A stretch of DNA of 38,611 nucleotides from Lachnospiraceae bacterium (GTDB lineage Bacteria > Bacillota > Clostridia > Lachnospirales > Lachnospiraceae), in NCBI GenBank assembly GCA_024698075.1, contig JAILRP010000081.1, positions 1-38,611 of the forward strand. Direction: 5' to 3'. How positions within the stretch are numbered: the first letter of the stretch is position 1; each line of letters starts with the position of its first letter. Below, in pieces: positions 26,066 to 33,620 of the stretch. The notes beneath the pieces are model-generated. The model had not been told where the DNA came from. It ran no database searches and saw only the letters and a program-made list of their open reading frames with translations. A program made the position numbers and the translations under genes.

Positions 26066-27271
26066 TCATCCGGCAAATGATCCGAAAAACGCCTCAATCC
26101 CCTCTCTTTCGGCATTTGCCGTCCCTTCGGTCATGAGGGCGCTTCCTCCTCCCCTGCCGCTGCAATGCTCGTTAAAATCATTTGTCAGCTCCCTTACATC
26201 CGCAGCAGTGCCGGCAGATGCGGCAAAAATGTACCGGTATCCGTTTTGTGTTTCAAGGAAAGCGCATACCGTGCCGGGATATGATGCCGTGCATTTATTG
26301 ACAAGATCCCGGAGGCCTTTTGGATCAAGGCTTCTTACAAATATCAGATGGGGCCTTCCGGATGCTTCTTTCCCTTTAAGGCTTTCAAGCTCTCTTTCGG
26401 TCACAAGCTCCGTCATCTGCCTGCGCAGAAGGGTATTTTCTTCTCTCAGGAGTGCCATCCTGCCCATAAGGTCTCCTACGGCATCCGCAGTCTCCTCCCG
26501 CTTCGAAGAGGTCATTGCCATGATCTTTGCGTTTGAGTCGTGAAGGCAGGCATAGTCCATGTAGGCGCTGATGCCCGCGGTCATTGTAAGCCTCATCCCT
26601 CCGCGGTGGGGCATATGGTCTAATATCTTTACCGCACCGAACATTCCGGTCGTCGGAAGATGCGGTGCACAGCATGCGCACACATCATATCCTTCTATCG
26701 TTACCAGCCTGATCCCTTCGTAAGTATCGAGCTTGCTCCGATAATCCATTCCCATCGCCTCTGCAGCCGACGGAAAGCTGACCGTGATCTTTATATCATC
26801 GAGCACCGCAAGGTTTGCCCTTCTTTCGGCATCCCTTATCTGTTCGTCGGTCAGTGGGCCGCTGACATCAAGCACCGCCTGCGTGCCTGATATGTGAAAT
26901 CCGACATTGTCATATCCGTAGAGCCTGTGGAATATCCCGCTCAGCAGATGCTCTGCACCGTGCACCTGCATCCGGACCAGTCTTTGCTCCCGGTCAATGA
27001 TCCCCCTGACCTTATCGTTCAGCGTAAGCTCCCTATCCGTATAGTGCCATATGGTGCCGTCTTCCGTCTGTACATCCGTAACCTCTGCAGCCGCTCCGCC
27101 TTCCGAAACCAGCTGCCCGGTGTCGCAGCCCTGTCCGCCGCCTTCAGGGAAAAAGGCCGTCCTGTCAAGAGCGGCCTTCCACCTTCCGTCATCGGTCTTT
27201 AATACTCCGACGACTGCTGCTTCAAATTCGGTCAGCAGCCCATCGGTCTCATATAAACGTATCGTATCCAT
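26066..27271 (-). CDS. AlaX-type alanyl-tRNA editing protein with C-terminal DHHA1-like domain
   Basis: The 401-residue protein matches the free-standing editing half of alanyl-tRNA synthetase. It has the beta-barrel start (FFPEGGGQGCDTG), the editing-site metal ligands HGAEH and CACCAPH, a coiled-coil linker (about 255-300) and a DHHA1-like end with GRGGGSALMTEG. Such AlaX-L proteins hydrolyse Ser or Gly wrongly attached to tRNA-Ala. The full synthetase core is absent, so it is not AlaRS. It is followed 81 bases later by proS in the same direction. The ribosome binding site is AAGAGAG-like and weak. Confidence 0.9.
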   Translation of the reverse strand: MDTIRLYETDGLLTEFEAAVVGVLKTDDGRWKAALDRTAFFPEGGGQGCDTGQLVSEGGAAAEVTDVQTEDGTIWHYTDRELTLNDKVRGIIDREQRLVRMQVHGAEHLLSGIFHRLYGYDNVGFHISGTQAVLDVSGPLTDEQIRDAERRANLAVLDDIKITVSFPSAAEAMGMDYRSKLDTYEGIRLVTIEGYDVCACCAPHLPTTGMFGAVKILDHMPHRGGMRLTMTAGISAYMDYACLHDSNAKIMAMTSSKREETADAVGDLMGRMALLREENTLLRRQMTELVTERELESLKGKEASGRPHLIFVRSLDPKGLRDLVNKCTASYPGTVCAFLETQNGYRYIFAASAGTAADVRELTNDFNEHCSGRGGGSALMTEGTANAEREGIEAFFGSFAG

Positions 27272-27340
27272 TCATGATCTCTCTTTTCTGACGGTTTTTC
27301 CATGTCATTTCAGGCATTAGGATCCTGCCTGACATATTAT

Positions 27341-27377
27341 ACCATAAATAAAAAGAAAGCCGGGCAGTGCCCGGCTT
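27341..27377 (-). terminator. Rho-independent terminator after rubrerythrin
   Basis: AAGCCGGGC-AGT-GCCCGGCTT forms a 9-bp, GC-rich stem with a 3-nt loop at 27357-27377. On the minus strand it is followed by TCTTTTTATTT. It starts 13 bases after the rubrerythrin stop codon. Confidence 0.92.
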
Positions 27378-27389
27378 ATCTCATATACC

Positions 27390-27929
27390 TTATCCGAAAT
27401 ATCTTTTAAGGAGTCCGGCGAATGCCTTGCCGTGTCTTGCCTCATCCCTTGCCATCTCATGGACTGTATCATGGATGGCATCAAGGTTAGCTGCCTTCGC
27501 ACGCTTTGCAAGATCGGTCTTGCCTGCCGTTGCGCCGTTCTCGGCCTCAACGCGCATCTCAAGGTTACGCTTCGTCGAATCCGTGACGACTTCTCCGAGA
27601 AGCTCCGCAAACTTGGCTGCATGCTCTGCCTCTTCAAAAGCCGCCTTCTCATAATATGATCCTACTTCGGGATAGCCTTCCCTGTAAGCGACCCTGGCCA
27701 TTGCAAGATACATGCCCACTTCCGAGCATTCCCCGTTAAAGTTGGCACGAAGGTCATTGATGATATCTTCTGAAACGCCTTTTGCCACTCCGACAACATG
27801 TTCGGCTGCCCATGTCATCTCACCTTCCTGTTTTGTGAACTTCGATGCCGGTGCCTTGCACTGAGGACATTCCTCCGGGGGCTCCGGGCCTTCATGTACG
27901 TATCCGCACACCTGACAAACCCATTTCAT
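27390..27929 (-). CDS. Reverse rubrerythrin
   Basis: The 179-residue protein carries the rubredoxin domain at the N-terminus (WVCQVCGY with Cys5/Cys8 and CPQCKAP with Cys21/Cys24). The diiron ferritin-like domain comes second, with ligands in [20 protein letters not shown] and [10 protein letters not shown]. This order is reversed from classical rubrerythrin. In clostridia these proteins reduce hydrogen peroxide and oxygen using NADH-linked electron donors and are strongly induced by oxygen. AAAGGAG precedes the ATG. It lies 28 bases after the DtxR-type gene, so they probably share a transcript. Confidence 0.95.
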   Translation of the reverse strand: MKWVCQVCGYVHEGPEPPEECPQCKAPASKFTKQEGEMTWAAEHVVGVAKGVSEDIINDLRANFNGECSEVGMYLAMARVAYREGYPEVGSYYEKAAFEEAEHAAKFAELLGEVVTDSTKRNLEMRVEAENGATAGKTDLAKRAKAANLDAIHDTVHEMARDEARHGKAFAGLLKRYFG

Positions 27930-27957
27930 AGCCGTTTTCTCCTTTCTGCTCCGCAGT

Positions 27958-28323
27958 TTAATTATTTTTCATATAATTTTTAATACCCCTGAAAGTCGAG
28001 GGGCTGATTATATGCTCAATACGGCAGGCATCAGTCTCAGCTACCTTCGCGGACACATTTGCAACCTTCATCAGAAATGACGTTAGAGTCTTGTGCCTGT
28101 CATAGATCTCTACGGCCTTCTTGTGTCCCTTCTCGGTAAGGCTGATCTCCTTGCTGACATCATCCATGGATATATATCCGTCTTCCCGGAGAATGCCCAT
28201 AGCACGGCTGACGCTCGGTCTTGAAAAGCCCAGCTGCCTTGCGATGTCAATGGAATACACGACACCGTTCTTCTTCTTCAGCCTGTATATGGTTTCGATG
28301 TAGTCTTCTCCGGATTCAAACAT
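27958..28323 (-). CDS. Short DtxR/MntR-family metal-dependent repressor
   Basis: The 121-residue protein has an N-terminal winged helix (about 5-65, with [19 protein letters not shown]) and the metal-binding dimerisation domain, but no SH3-like third domain. Visible ligands are Asp7 and Glu10 (GEDYIE), His77 (YDRHKTL), and Cys100, Glu103, His104 (ACRIEH). Asp7 is MntR-like while the Cys in C-x2-EH is DtxR/IdeR-like, so metal preference (Fe or Mn) is uncertain. The gene follows its own promoter with an internal palindrome and precedes reverse rubrerythrin. It may link metal status to peroxide defence and regulate itself. Confidence 0.9.
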   Translation of the reverse strand: MFESGEDYIETIYRLKKKNGVVYSIDIARQLGFSRPSVSRAMGILREDGYISMDDVSKEISLTEKGHKKAVEIYDRHKTLTSFLMKVANVSAKVAETDACRIEHIISPSTFRGIKNYMKNN

Positions 28324-28344
28324 AGCATACCTCGTCTTTCATCA

Positions 28345-28373
28345 ACTCTAACACGTAATATGCCCTATTACAA
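28345..28373 (-). promoter_or_regulatory. Promoter with embedded palindrome for the DtxR-type regulator and rubrerythrin
   Basis: On the minus strand TTGTAA (28368-28373) and TAGAGT (28345-28350) are 17 bases apart. The perfect inverted repeat GTAATA-N5-TATTAC at 28355-28371 covers the end of the -35 and most of the spacer, the usual place for a repressor site. Autoregulation by the encoded regulator is the simplest reading. Confidence 0.5.
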
Positions 28374-28401
28374 CTTATTTTGAAAAAAAGCTGTCCGGCC
28401 T

Positions 28402-28611
28402 TTATTCCATTGAAACGAACTTATATCCGGCGTCCTCTATCGTCTTCCTGATGAGTGCCTCATCAATGCCATCCGCAAGTTCAATTACCGCAGTTCCCGC
28501 CTCGTGGCTTACGTCTGCGCTCATTACGCCCTCGGCTGCCTCAAGGGCCTTTTTGACGTTTGCCTCACAGTGGCTGCACATCATTCCTTCGATCTTTACG
28601 GTTTTCTTCAT
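28402..28611 (-). CDS. Possible internal start within copA releasing a CopZ-like chaperone
   Basis: Within copA an in-frame ATG at 28611 is preceded by AAGGAG at 28620-28625 with an 8-nt spacer, better than the site of copA itself. Translation from here would give a free 69-residue HMA protein (MKKTVKIEGMMCSHC start), the right size and layout for CopZ. A charged linker (EEYEEEKGAKE) joins it to the pump in the full-length product. Both products could be made from one mRNA. Expression of the short form is inference. Confidence 0.4.
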   Translation of the reverse strand: MKKTVKIEGMMCSHCEANVKKALEAAEGVMSADVSHEAGTAVIELADGIDEALIRKTIEDAGYKFVSME

Positions 28612-30852
28612 CTCTTTTGCTCCTTTTTCTTCTTCATATTCTTCCGGGATCACCCTTTTTCCTGCTCTGTCCCCCGAACTGTCATGTATCCTATAGAGGT
28701 TGAGCCGAAGTGCATTTGAAACCACAAATATGCTTGAGCAGCTCATTGCCGCCGCGCCCCATGCCGGTGACATTATAAGGCCCCACCGGGAGTACAGCCC
28801 GCATGCCAACGGGATCAGCAGGACATTGTATATAAGCGCCCAGAACAGATTCTCCTTTATATTGACAAGCGTCCGCCTTGAAAGCCTAACCGCGGCCGCA
28901 ACGTCAGTCAGTCTCGATCTCATCAGCACTACATCTGCGGCATCTATCGCAACGTCGGTCCCCGCTCCTATCGCCATGCCTATGTCTGCCCTTGCGAGCG
29001 CGGGCGCATCATTTATGCCGTCCCCGACCATGGCAGTTCTGCCGCTTTTTTCCAATGATCTTATCACCATCTCCTTCCTGTCGGGAAGCACCTGGGCGAT
29101 CACCCTGTCAACGCCGGCCGCCCTGCCGATGGCATCGGCGGTCCTCTGGTTGTCGCCTGTCAGCATTACGGTATATATGCCCATATTCTTCAGCTGTCTT
29201 ACCGCCTCGGCGCTGTCTTCCTTTATCGTATCCGCTATGGCAAACATTCCCAGAAGCTTTCCGTCTTCAGCAAACATGACCGGGGTCTTTCCCTCTTCGG
29301 AAGCCCTTATGGCGAGAGCTTCTGCCTCCTGCGTGATTTCCGCCCCGGTCCTTATGAAGGCAACGCTTCCTCCGCATATATGCTTCCCGCCGATGACAGC
29401 TTCAAGGCCATTCCCCGCCAGTGCGGTAAAATCAGTCATATCGGCGGCTTCTATCCCCTTTTCGCCCGCATATTCCATTATCGCCTTTGCGAGCGGGTGC
29501 TCCGACCTGCTCTCAAGAGACGCCGCTATGCGTATCAGTTTTTCCTCATCGGTCCCGTCTGCCGGCGTCACATCGGTCACTTTCGGCATGCCCTGTGTTA
29601 TCGTTCCGGTCTTGTCGAGCGCCACGATCTTAACGGATCCCGTCTCCTGAAGAGCCCGGGCCGTTTTGAACAGAATACCGCCCCTTGCTCCGTTTCCGTT
29701 GCCGACCATGATCGCGACCGGAGTCGCCAGGCCCAGGGCACATGGGCATGATACGACCAGGACGGATACCCCCCTGGCAAGTGCATACCCCAGGCTCTGT
29801 CCCAAAAGCATCCATGCCGCAAAAGCCAAAAGCGCGATAAGGATGACCGCGGGAACAAACACTCCCGATATCCTGTCCGCAAGCTTTGCCGCAGGTGCCT
29901 TTGTTGCCGCGGCGCTGCTCATCAGCGATATGATCTCCGAAAGGGTCGTATCTTCTCCGACTCTCGTTGCCCGGCATTTAAGAAATCCCGAGCGGTTTAT
30001 CGTTGCGGAACAGACCGTGCTTCCCTCTTCCTTGTCGACGGGAATGGATTCCCCGGTAAGGGCGGACTCATCCACCGCAGAGCTTCCCTCTATGACCGTG
30101 CCGTCAACAGGGATGTTCTCACCCGGCCTTACCGTAAAAATATCCCCGACCCTTACTTCTTCGATATCTACCGTCACTTCACGGCCGTCCCTTATAACGT
30201 TTGCCGTTTTGGGGGCAAGCTTCATAAGGCTCTTTATCGCATCGGTCGTCCTGCCTTTTGAATAGGCTTCAAGGGTTTTTCCCACGGTGACGAGTGTCAG
30301 TATCATCCCCGCAGATTCAAAATACAGCTCATGGCTTTTGGCGATGACCATTGCCACGGAATAAACATATGATGCCGTACATCCGAGCGCAATAAGGGAG
30401 TCCATGTTGGGAGACAGCTTCGCCAGGCTCCTGAACCCTCTTACAAAGTACGCATTGTTCACTATCATTATGAGGCCCGACAGGATGAGCTGTATCAGTC
30501 CCATATGGTCCATAAGGGCCTTGGGAAGAGGCCATCCGAACATATGGACTCCCATCGAGAAGTACATGAGTATCAGGAGCAGCATGACCGATACCGCCAG
30601 ACGCAGCTTTATGCCCCTGCTGATGCCTTCATCAAGCACTTCTTCGGTTTTGACCGCCGCACCGTAGCCCGCAGACTCCACCGCTTTTATGACAGCGGCA
30701 TCTTCCGCACTGCCATCAACGCTCATCGAATTGGTCAGAAGGCTCACCGCGCATGAACTCACGCCCGGTACGGAAGAAACGGCTTTTTCCACTCTTGCCG
30801 AGCATGCCGCGCAACTCATTCCCGTTACTGTATATTGTCTGTTCTTAACCAT
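28402..30852 (-). CDS. copA: Copper-exporting P1B-1-type ATPase with N- and C-terminal HMA domains
   Basis: The 816-residue pump exports Cu(I) from the cytoplasm. An N-terminal heavy-metal domain carries GMSCAACSARVEKA. The membrane metal site CPCALGLATP, the phosphorylation site DKTGTITQG, and GDGINDAPALA follow. Later helices contain YNVLLIPLA and MSCSSIFVVSNALRL, the YN and MxxSS signatures of Cu(I) pumps. A second HMA domain (GMMCSHCEANVKKAL) forms the last 70 residues, resembling the chaperone CopZ. The start at 30852 has only a weak ribosome binding site. A strong promoter with a palindrome at the predicted transcript start lies upstream. Confidence 0.95.
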   Translation of the reverse strand: MVKNRQYTVTGMSCAACSARVEKAVSSVPGVSSCAVSLLTNSMSVDGSAEDAAVIKAVESAGYGAAVKTEEVLDEGISRGIKLRLAVSVMLLLILMYFSMGVHMFGWPLPKALMDHMGLIQLILSGLIMIVNNAYFVRGFRSLAKLSPNMDSLIALGCTASYVYSVAMVIAKSHELYFESAGMILTLVTVGKTLEAYSKGRTTDAIKSLMKLAPKTANVIRDGREVTVDIEEVRVGDIFTVRPGENIPVDGTVIEGSSAVDESALTGESIPVDKEEGSTVCSATINRSGFLKCRATRVGEDTTLSEIISLMSSAAATKAPAAKLADRISGVFVPAVILIALLAFAAWMLLGQSLGYALARGVSVLVVSCPCALGLATPVAIMVGNGNGARGGILFKTARALQETGSVKIVALDKTGTITQGMPKVTDVTPADGTDEEKLIRIAASLESRSEHPLAKAIMEYAGEKGIEAADMTDFTALAGNGLEAVIGGKHICGGSVAFIRTGAEITQEAEALAIRASEEGKTPVMFAEDGKLLGMFAIADTIKEDSAEAVRQLKNMGIYTVMLTGDNQRTADAIGRAAGVDRVIAQVLPDRKEMVIRSLEKSGRTAMVGDGINDAPALARADIGMAIGAGTDVAIDAADVVLMRSRLTDVAAAVRLSRRTLVNIKENLFWALIYNVLLIPLACGLYSRWGLIMSPAWGAAAMSCSSIFVVSNALRLNLYRIHDSSGDRAGKRVIPEEYEEEKGAKEMKKTVKIEGMMCSHCEANVKKALEAAEGVMSADVSHEAGTAVIELADGIDEALIRKTIEDAGYKFVSME

Positions 30853-30867
30853 GTTATTTCCCGATTC

Positions 30868-30885
30868 TGTTAGTATTTGCTAACA
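30868..30885. promoter_or_regulatory. Palindromic operator candidate upstream of copA
   Basis: A perfect inverted repeat TGTTAG-N6-CTAACA spans 18 bases. It lies 6 bases downstream of the -10 and so covers the predicted transcript start, a typical repressor position. It does not match CopY (TACA-N2-TGTA) or CsoR sites. The GTTAG/CTAAC arms recall DtxR-family half sites, so the adjacent DtxR-type regulator is a candidate. Confidence 0.5.
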
Positions 30886-30891
30886 TTTCAG

Positions 30892-30920
30892 ATTATAATA
30901 CAATTAAATCTTTCATTCAA
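30892..30920 (-). promoter_or_regulatory. Promoter of copA
   Basis: On the minus strand TTGAAT (30915-30920) and a consensus TATAAT (30892-30897) are separated by exactly 17 bases. The transcript would start about 33 bases before the copA ATG. Confidence 0.7.
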
Positions 30921-30942
30921 CTTTCCCTTAACCTTTACACGC

Positions 30943-30970
30943 AAAAATCCCGGCAGGTCATGCCGGGATT
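30943..30970 (-). terminator. Rho-independent terminator after the FliD-like gene
   Basis: AATCCCGGCA and TGCCGGGATT pair perfectly over 10 bp with a 5-nt loop, and the minus strand continues with a run of five T. It lies 40 bases after the stop codon of the FliD-like gene and just upstream of the copA promoter, isolating the two units. Confidence 0.88.
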
Positions 30971-31009
30971 CATGCAGGTAAGGATTTGGTTTCAATGAGT
31001 TTAAAGATA

Positions 31010-31717
31010 TTATATAAACTGGTTGTACACACCTGATAATGCAGATGATACTGTTGCATCACTTCCGTAGATGCTGCCGGGCTCCGCATGTCTTTCGATG
31101 CTCTCCGCCTTTTCGGCGATCTGGGAGCCATACGTACCGACACCGTCAAACAGTGATCTTAATGTTGCCTGGTCTGCCTTTTTAAGCGCATCTTCGTTAA
31201 CGCTCAGCTTTCCGTCCGTTCCGACGGTGATGCCTGCCTTTTGAAGAACCTTTGAAAAAGTATTGGTCAGCCCTGTCATGAAATCAACATCGCGCGAGGC
31301 TTCCTTGGACTTTATCTTGGAAGATCCTTCTATGACTTTGTTGTAGCTGTCGGCAAAGTCACTGACTGCTTCCGCGATCTTGCCCATATCTGCCTTGCCG
31401 TTATTCTTCGTCCAGAGCTCGTCCTTGTTAAGTGCCTCGGCATCTGTCCTCAGCTTATCGGCATCCTTCTTTACAAGATCTGCGGCGGCATTTTCCGTTT
31501 TCTTTGCTTCTGTGGCCTTCTGTGAAGCTGCCTTTTTTGATACGGCTGCCGCAGGCTTGTCATCTATCTTGGTCCCTTCGGAATAATATGCTTTGACAAG
31601 CTTTCCGTAGCTGCCGTTCTTTATTGCGGCATAATCCGCAAAATTGAACGATCCTGCGCCGCTATTGGCATTCAGGCTGTTAAACAGTGCTGAAACATTG
31701 GAATTGTTAGCGTTCAT
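31010..31717 (-). CDS. FliD C-terminus-like protein of unknown function
   Basis: The 235-residue soluble protein has no signal peptide. After a polar N-terminus and an Ala/Lys-rich part (about 55-95), residues about 110-230 resemble the C-terminal half of flagellar cap protein FliD. There is a helical DFADSYNKVIEGSSKIK followed by GITVGTDGKLSVNEDALKKA and LRSLFDGVGTYGSQIAEKAE, as in the FliD pattern of GI-x-x-x-x-DGxLxxDexkLxxAL. The hypervariable outer domains of true FliD are missing. AAGGAGG lies 6 nt before the ATG. It is 20 bases after the next gene upstream and ends in a terminator. A flagellum or secretion-related role is an inference from this resemblance. Confidence 0.72.
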   Translation of the reverse strand: MNANNSNVSALFNSLNANSGAGSFNFADYAAIKNGSYGKLVKAYYSEGTKIDDKPAAAVSKKAASQKATEAKKTENAAADLVKKDADKLRTDAEALNKDELWTKNNGKADMGKIAEAVSDFADSYNKVIEGSSKIKSKEASRDVDFMTGLTNTFSKVLQKAGITVGTDGKLSVNEDALKKADQATLRSLFDGVGTYGSQIAEKAESIERHAEPGSIYGSDATVSSALSGVYNQFI

Positions 31718-31737
31718 CAGTCGCCTCCTTAAAAATG

Positions 31738-32331
31738 TCAGCCCTTTGATGCATAATACTCATCGAACAGTTTGTTGGCCGCATCGAAAGTATCCTTGCA
31801 TATCGACGGAAGCTCGTCGCCCCATGCGCCTGTTGCTTCCTTGAAGCCAGTCTCGATGGCTTTCTGCATCTCTTTCATCTTCTCGGGGTCATCGCCCGCA
31901 AGTGCCGATGCAAAATCAAAGAGCCTCTGGGATGTCTGCTTGACTCCCCAATAGCCGTCTTCAGCTATGTCCTTCTTGGCCTGTTCTATATCAGCTTCGC
32001 TGACGTTTCTCAGGTTCTCGGGGGTAAACAGTTCGGACAGTTTTGAAACGCCGGCCTGCTCGGAGAACATCTTCTGAACGAGATCCGCGAGCTGGCTTCT
32101 CCTGTCCGCCTCATCCTGCTTAAGCTGCTGTACGAGTGCCGCACGGTCCTCCGCACTCATCTTGTTGATGGAATACGTAGCCGGCTTTTCTGCTGCTGCA
32201 CTCTTCTCATAAACTGCTGCAGCGCTTGGTGCCGTCTCGCCTGCTGCCGCGGCAGTCTTAGGTTCTGCTTTTGCGGCCGCAGAGTATACGCTGTATGCAC
32301 TTGCTACGCTGCTTATGTTCATATCGCCCAT
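31738..32331 (-). CDS. Conserved-looking helical protein of unknown function
   Basis: The 197-residue protein has an Ala-rich low-complexity N-terminus (about residues 10-55) and a conserved-looking helical C-terminal part at about 110-195: QAKKDIAEDGYWGVKQTSQR, FDFASALAGDDPEKM and AIETGFKEATGAWGDELPSI. I recall similar GYWGVxQTSxR proteins annotated as hypothetical in motile Firmicutes, but cannot assign a function. Its start MGDMN has AAAGGAGG a few bases upstream, and a good promoter lies before it. It is the first of a two-gene unit with the FliD-like gene. No signal peptide or membrane segment is seen. Confidence 0.75.
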   Translation of the reverse strand: MGDMNISSVASAYSVYSAAAKAEPKTAAAAGETAPSAAAVYEKSAAAEKPATYSINKMSAEDRAALVQQLKQDEADRRSQLADLVQKMFSEQAGVSKLSELFTPENLRNVSEADIEQAKKDIAEDGYWGVKQTSQRLFDFASALAGDDPEKMKEMQKAIETGFKEATGAWGDELPSICKDTFDAANKLFDEYYASKG

Positions 32332-32348
32332 TTCATACCTCCTTTAGA

Positions 32349-32377
32349 ATTATATCACGGCAGCACGTAAATATAAA
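32349..32377 (-). promoter_or_regulatory. Promoter of the two-gene FliD-like unit
   Basis: On the minus strand TTTATA (32372-32377) and a consensus TATAAT (32349-32354) are 17 bases apart. The leader is very short, about 10-15 bases. A SigD-type flagellar promoter was looked for and not found with correct spacing. Confidence 0.55.
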
Positions 32378-32663
32378 CCTTTTATCCGTTAACAGGTTAC
32401 AAGCTTATAGTTAAACTATGGGAATCATTTCAGAACAGAAAAGACGGTGTATTAAAACGCTACACCGGACTGCGCTCTCATTCCGTTGAGAAATATTCCG
32501 AAATCCTTTTCGGATCAAGCCACTGTCAGCTTTCTAAAACATATATCGGAGGACGGGGGAATATACTTAACCCCTGTCCGAAATATTTTTTCATTTTTTT
32601 CCGGATCACCGGACCGCAGGCAATTGACGCCTTTGGCCGCACGTTCCGCCGGCCTCCGGGTCC
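32378..32663. other. Gene-free stretch with palindromes and stem-loops
   Basis: No convincing gene lies here. It holds a 13-base perfect palindrome ATAGTTAAACTAT at 32407-32419, a hairpin TCCGAAA-N4-TTTCGGA at 32497-32514, and a longer hairpin at 32551-32579. A small plus-strand reading frame from 32486 has no ribosome binding site and an unremarkable composition. The stretch could carry a small RNA on the plus strand or simply 3' structures for neighbouring transcripts. Confidence 0.5.
32551..32591 (+). terminator. Terminator-like hairpin on the plus strand in the gap
   Basis: GGACGGGG pairs with CCCCTGTCC (one G-U pair or bulge), with a 12-base loop. After six bases a run of TTTTTT follows on the plus strand. 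No plus-strand gene ends here, so it would terminate either an unrecognised small RNA or antisense transcription. The offset of the T run makes this tentative. Confidence 0.35.
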
Positions 32664-33443
32664 TTACGAAAGCGCGACATCCAGTATCATCATGAGCGTG
32701 AAGCCGGCGGTGAACATCAGAACTCCGATATTGGAATGTTCTCCCTCGGACATCTGCGGTATCAGCTCATCAACCACAACATAAACCATCGCTCCTGCGG
32801 CAAAGCTTAAAAAGTACGGCATGGCCGGAAGCACAAAGCCCGCGGCGAATATCGTAAGAAGCGCTCCTACGGGTTCCACAATCCCCGACATGAGCCCATA
32901 GAAAAAGGCCCTTCTCTTTGTCTTCCCCTCCGCCAGGAGAGGCATTGAAACAATGGCACCTTCAGGAAAATTCTGTATGGCTATGCCGAGGGCAAGGGCA
33001 AGTGCTCCTCCGACGGTTATCGCCGAATTGTTTGCCATAAGTCCCGCAAATACAACGCCTATCGTCATTCCTTCGGGTATGTTATGGAGCGTGACGGCAA
33101 GCACCAGCATTGTTGCCCTTTTCAGCCGTGACCTGACTCCTTCAGCCTTTTCAGCGTTTACGTGTATGTGCGGTATCAGGCTGTCGAGTGCCAAAAGGAA
33201 CAGCACTCCGCACCAGAAGCCGGCTGCTGCCGGGAAAAAGCTGAGCCTTCCCATTCCCTCCGACTGCTGCATGGCAGGGATGATAAGGCTCCATATCGAC
33301 GCCGCAACCATAACTCCTCCCGCAAATCCGGCAAGGGATCTGCGTACCATTGCGCCGAGTTCTTTTTTCATCACAAAAACACAGGCTGCGCCAAGAGCTG
33401 TTCCCGCAAAGGGAATCAGCAGCCCAATAGGAAGTATATACAT
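32664..33443 (-). CDS. ZIP-family divalent metal transporter
   Basis: The 259-residue membrane protein has about eight transmembrane helices and both ZIP metal-path motifs: LHNIPEGMTIG in TM4 and QNFPEGAIVS in TM5. A short His-containing loop (PHIHVN) lies between TM3 and TM4. It imports Zn or another divalent metal (ZupT/GufA-like), with Fe or Mn as other options. The start at 33443 has GAGGC about 8 nt upstream. It is divergent from the HD-GYP gene and has no obvious metal-regulated site upstream. Confidence 0.92.
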   Translation of the reverse strand: MYILPIGLLIPFAGTALGAACVFVMKKELGAMVRRSLAGFAGGVMVAASIWSLIIPAMQQSEGMGRLSFFPAAAGFWCGVLFLLALDSLIPHIHVNAEKAEGVRSRLKRATMLVLAVTLHNIPEGMTIGVVFAGLMANNSAITVGGALALALGIAIQNFPEGAIVSMPLLAEGKTKRRAFFYGLMSGIVEPVGALLTIFAAGFVLPAMPYFLSFAAGAMVYVVVDELIPQMSEGEHSNIGVLMFTAGFTLMMILDVALS

Positions 33444-33547
33444 ATTATATTGCCTCTCTTCTTCAAAAAGCTTTGCTCTAACTTCAAAAAATACTATACC
33501 GGGCCATAAATATCAAGTACAAAGCGCAGATATGGCTCAAGCCTTCC

Positions 33548-33577
33548 TTGGAACCGGCAATAAAAGTATGATATACT
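33548..33577 (+). promoter_or_regulatory. Promoter of the HD-GYP gene
   Basis: TTGGAA (33548-33553) and TATACT (33572-33577) are 18 bases apart, with a TGA extension in front of the -10. The leader would be about 37 bases. It has no room for a c-di-GMP riboswitch. Confidence 0.55.
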
Positions 33578-33620
33578 TATTTATCTGATACAGCCGACCA
33601 TCGGGAAAGGCCCATGATCA

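Noticed and set aside
26066-27271. Truncated alanyl-tRNA synthetase pseudogene
   Set aside because: The frame is intact with its own start, and both editing motifs and a DHHA1-like end are kept, as expected of a free-standing AlaX-L protein.
33444-33620. c-di-GMP riboswitch before the HD-GYP gene
   Set aside because: The predicted leader is about 37 bases and the conserved riboswitch cores are not present.
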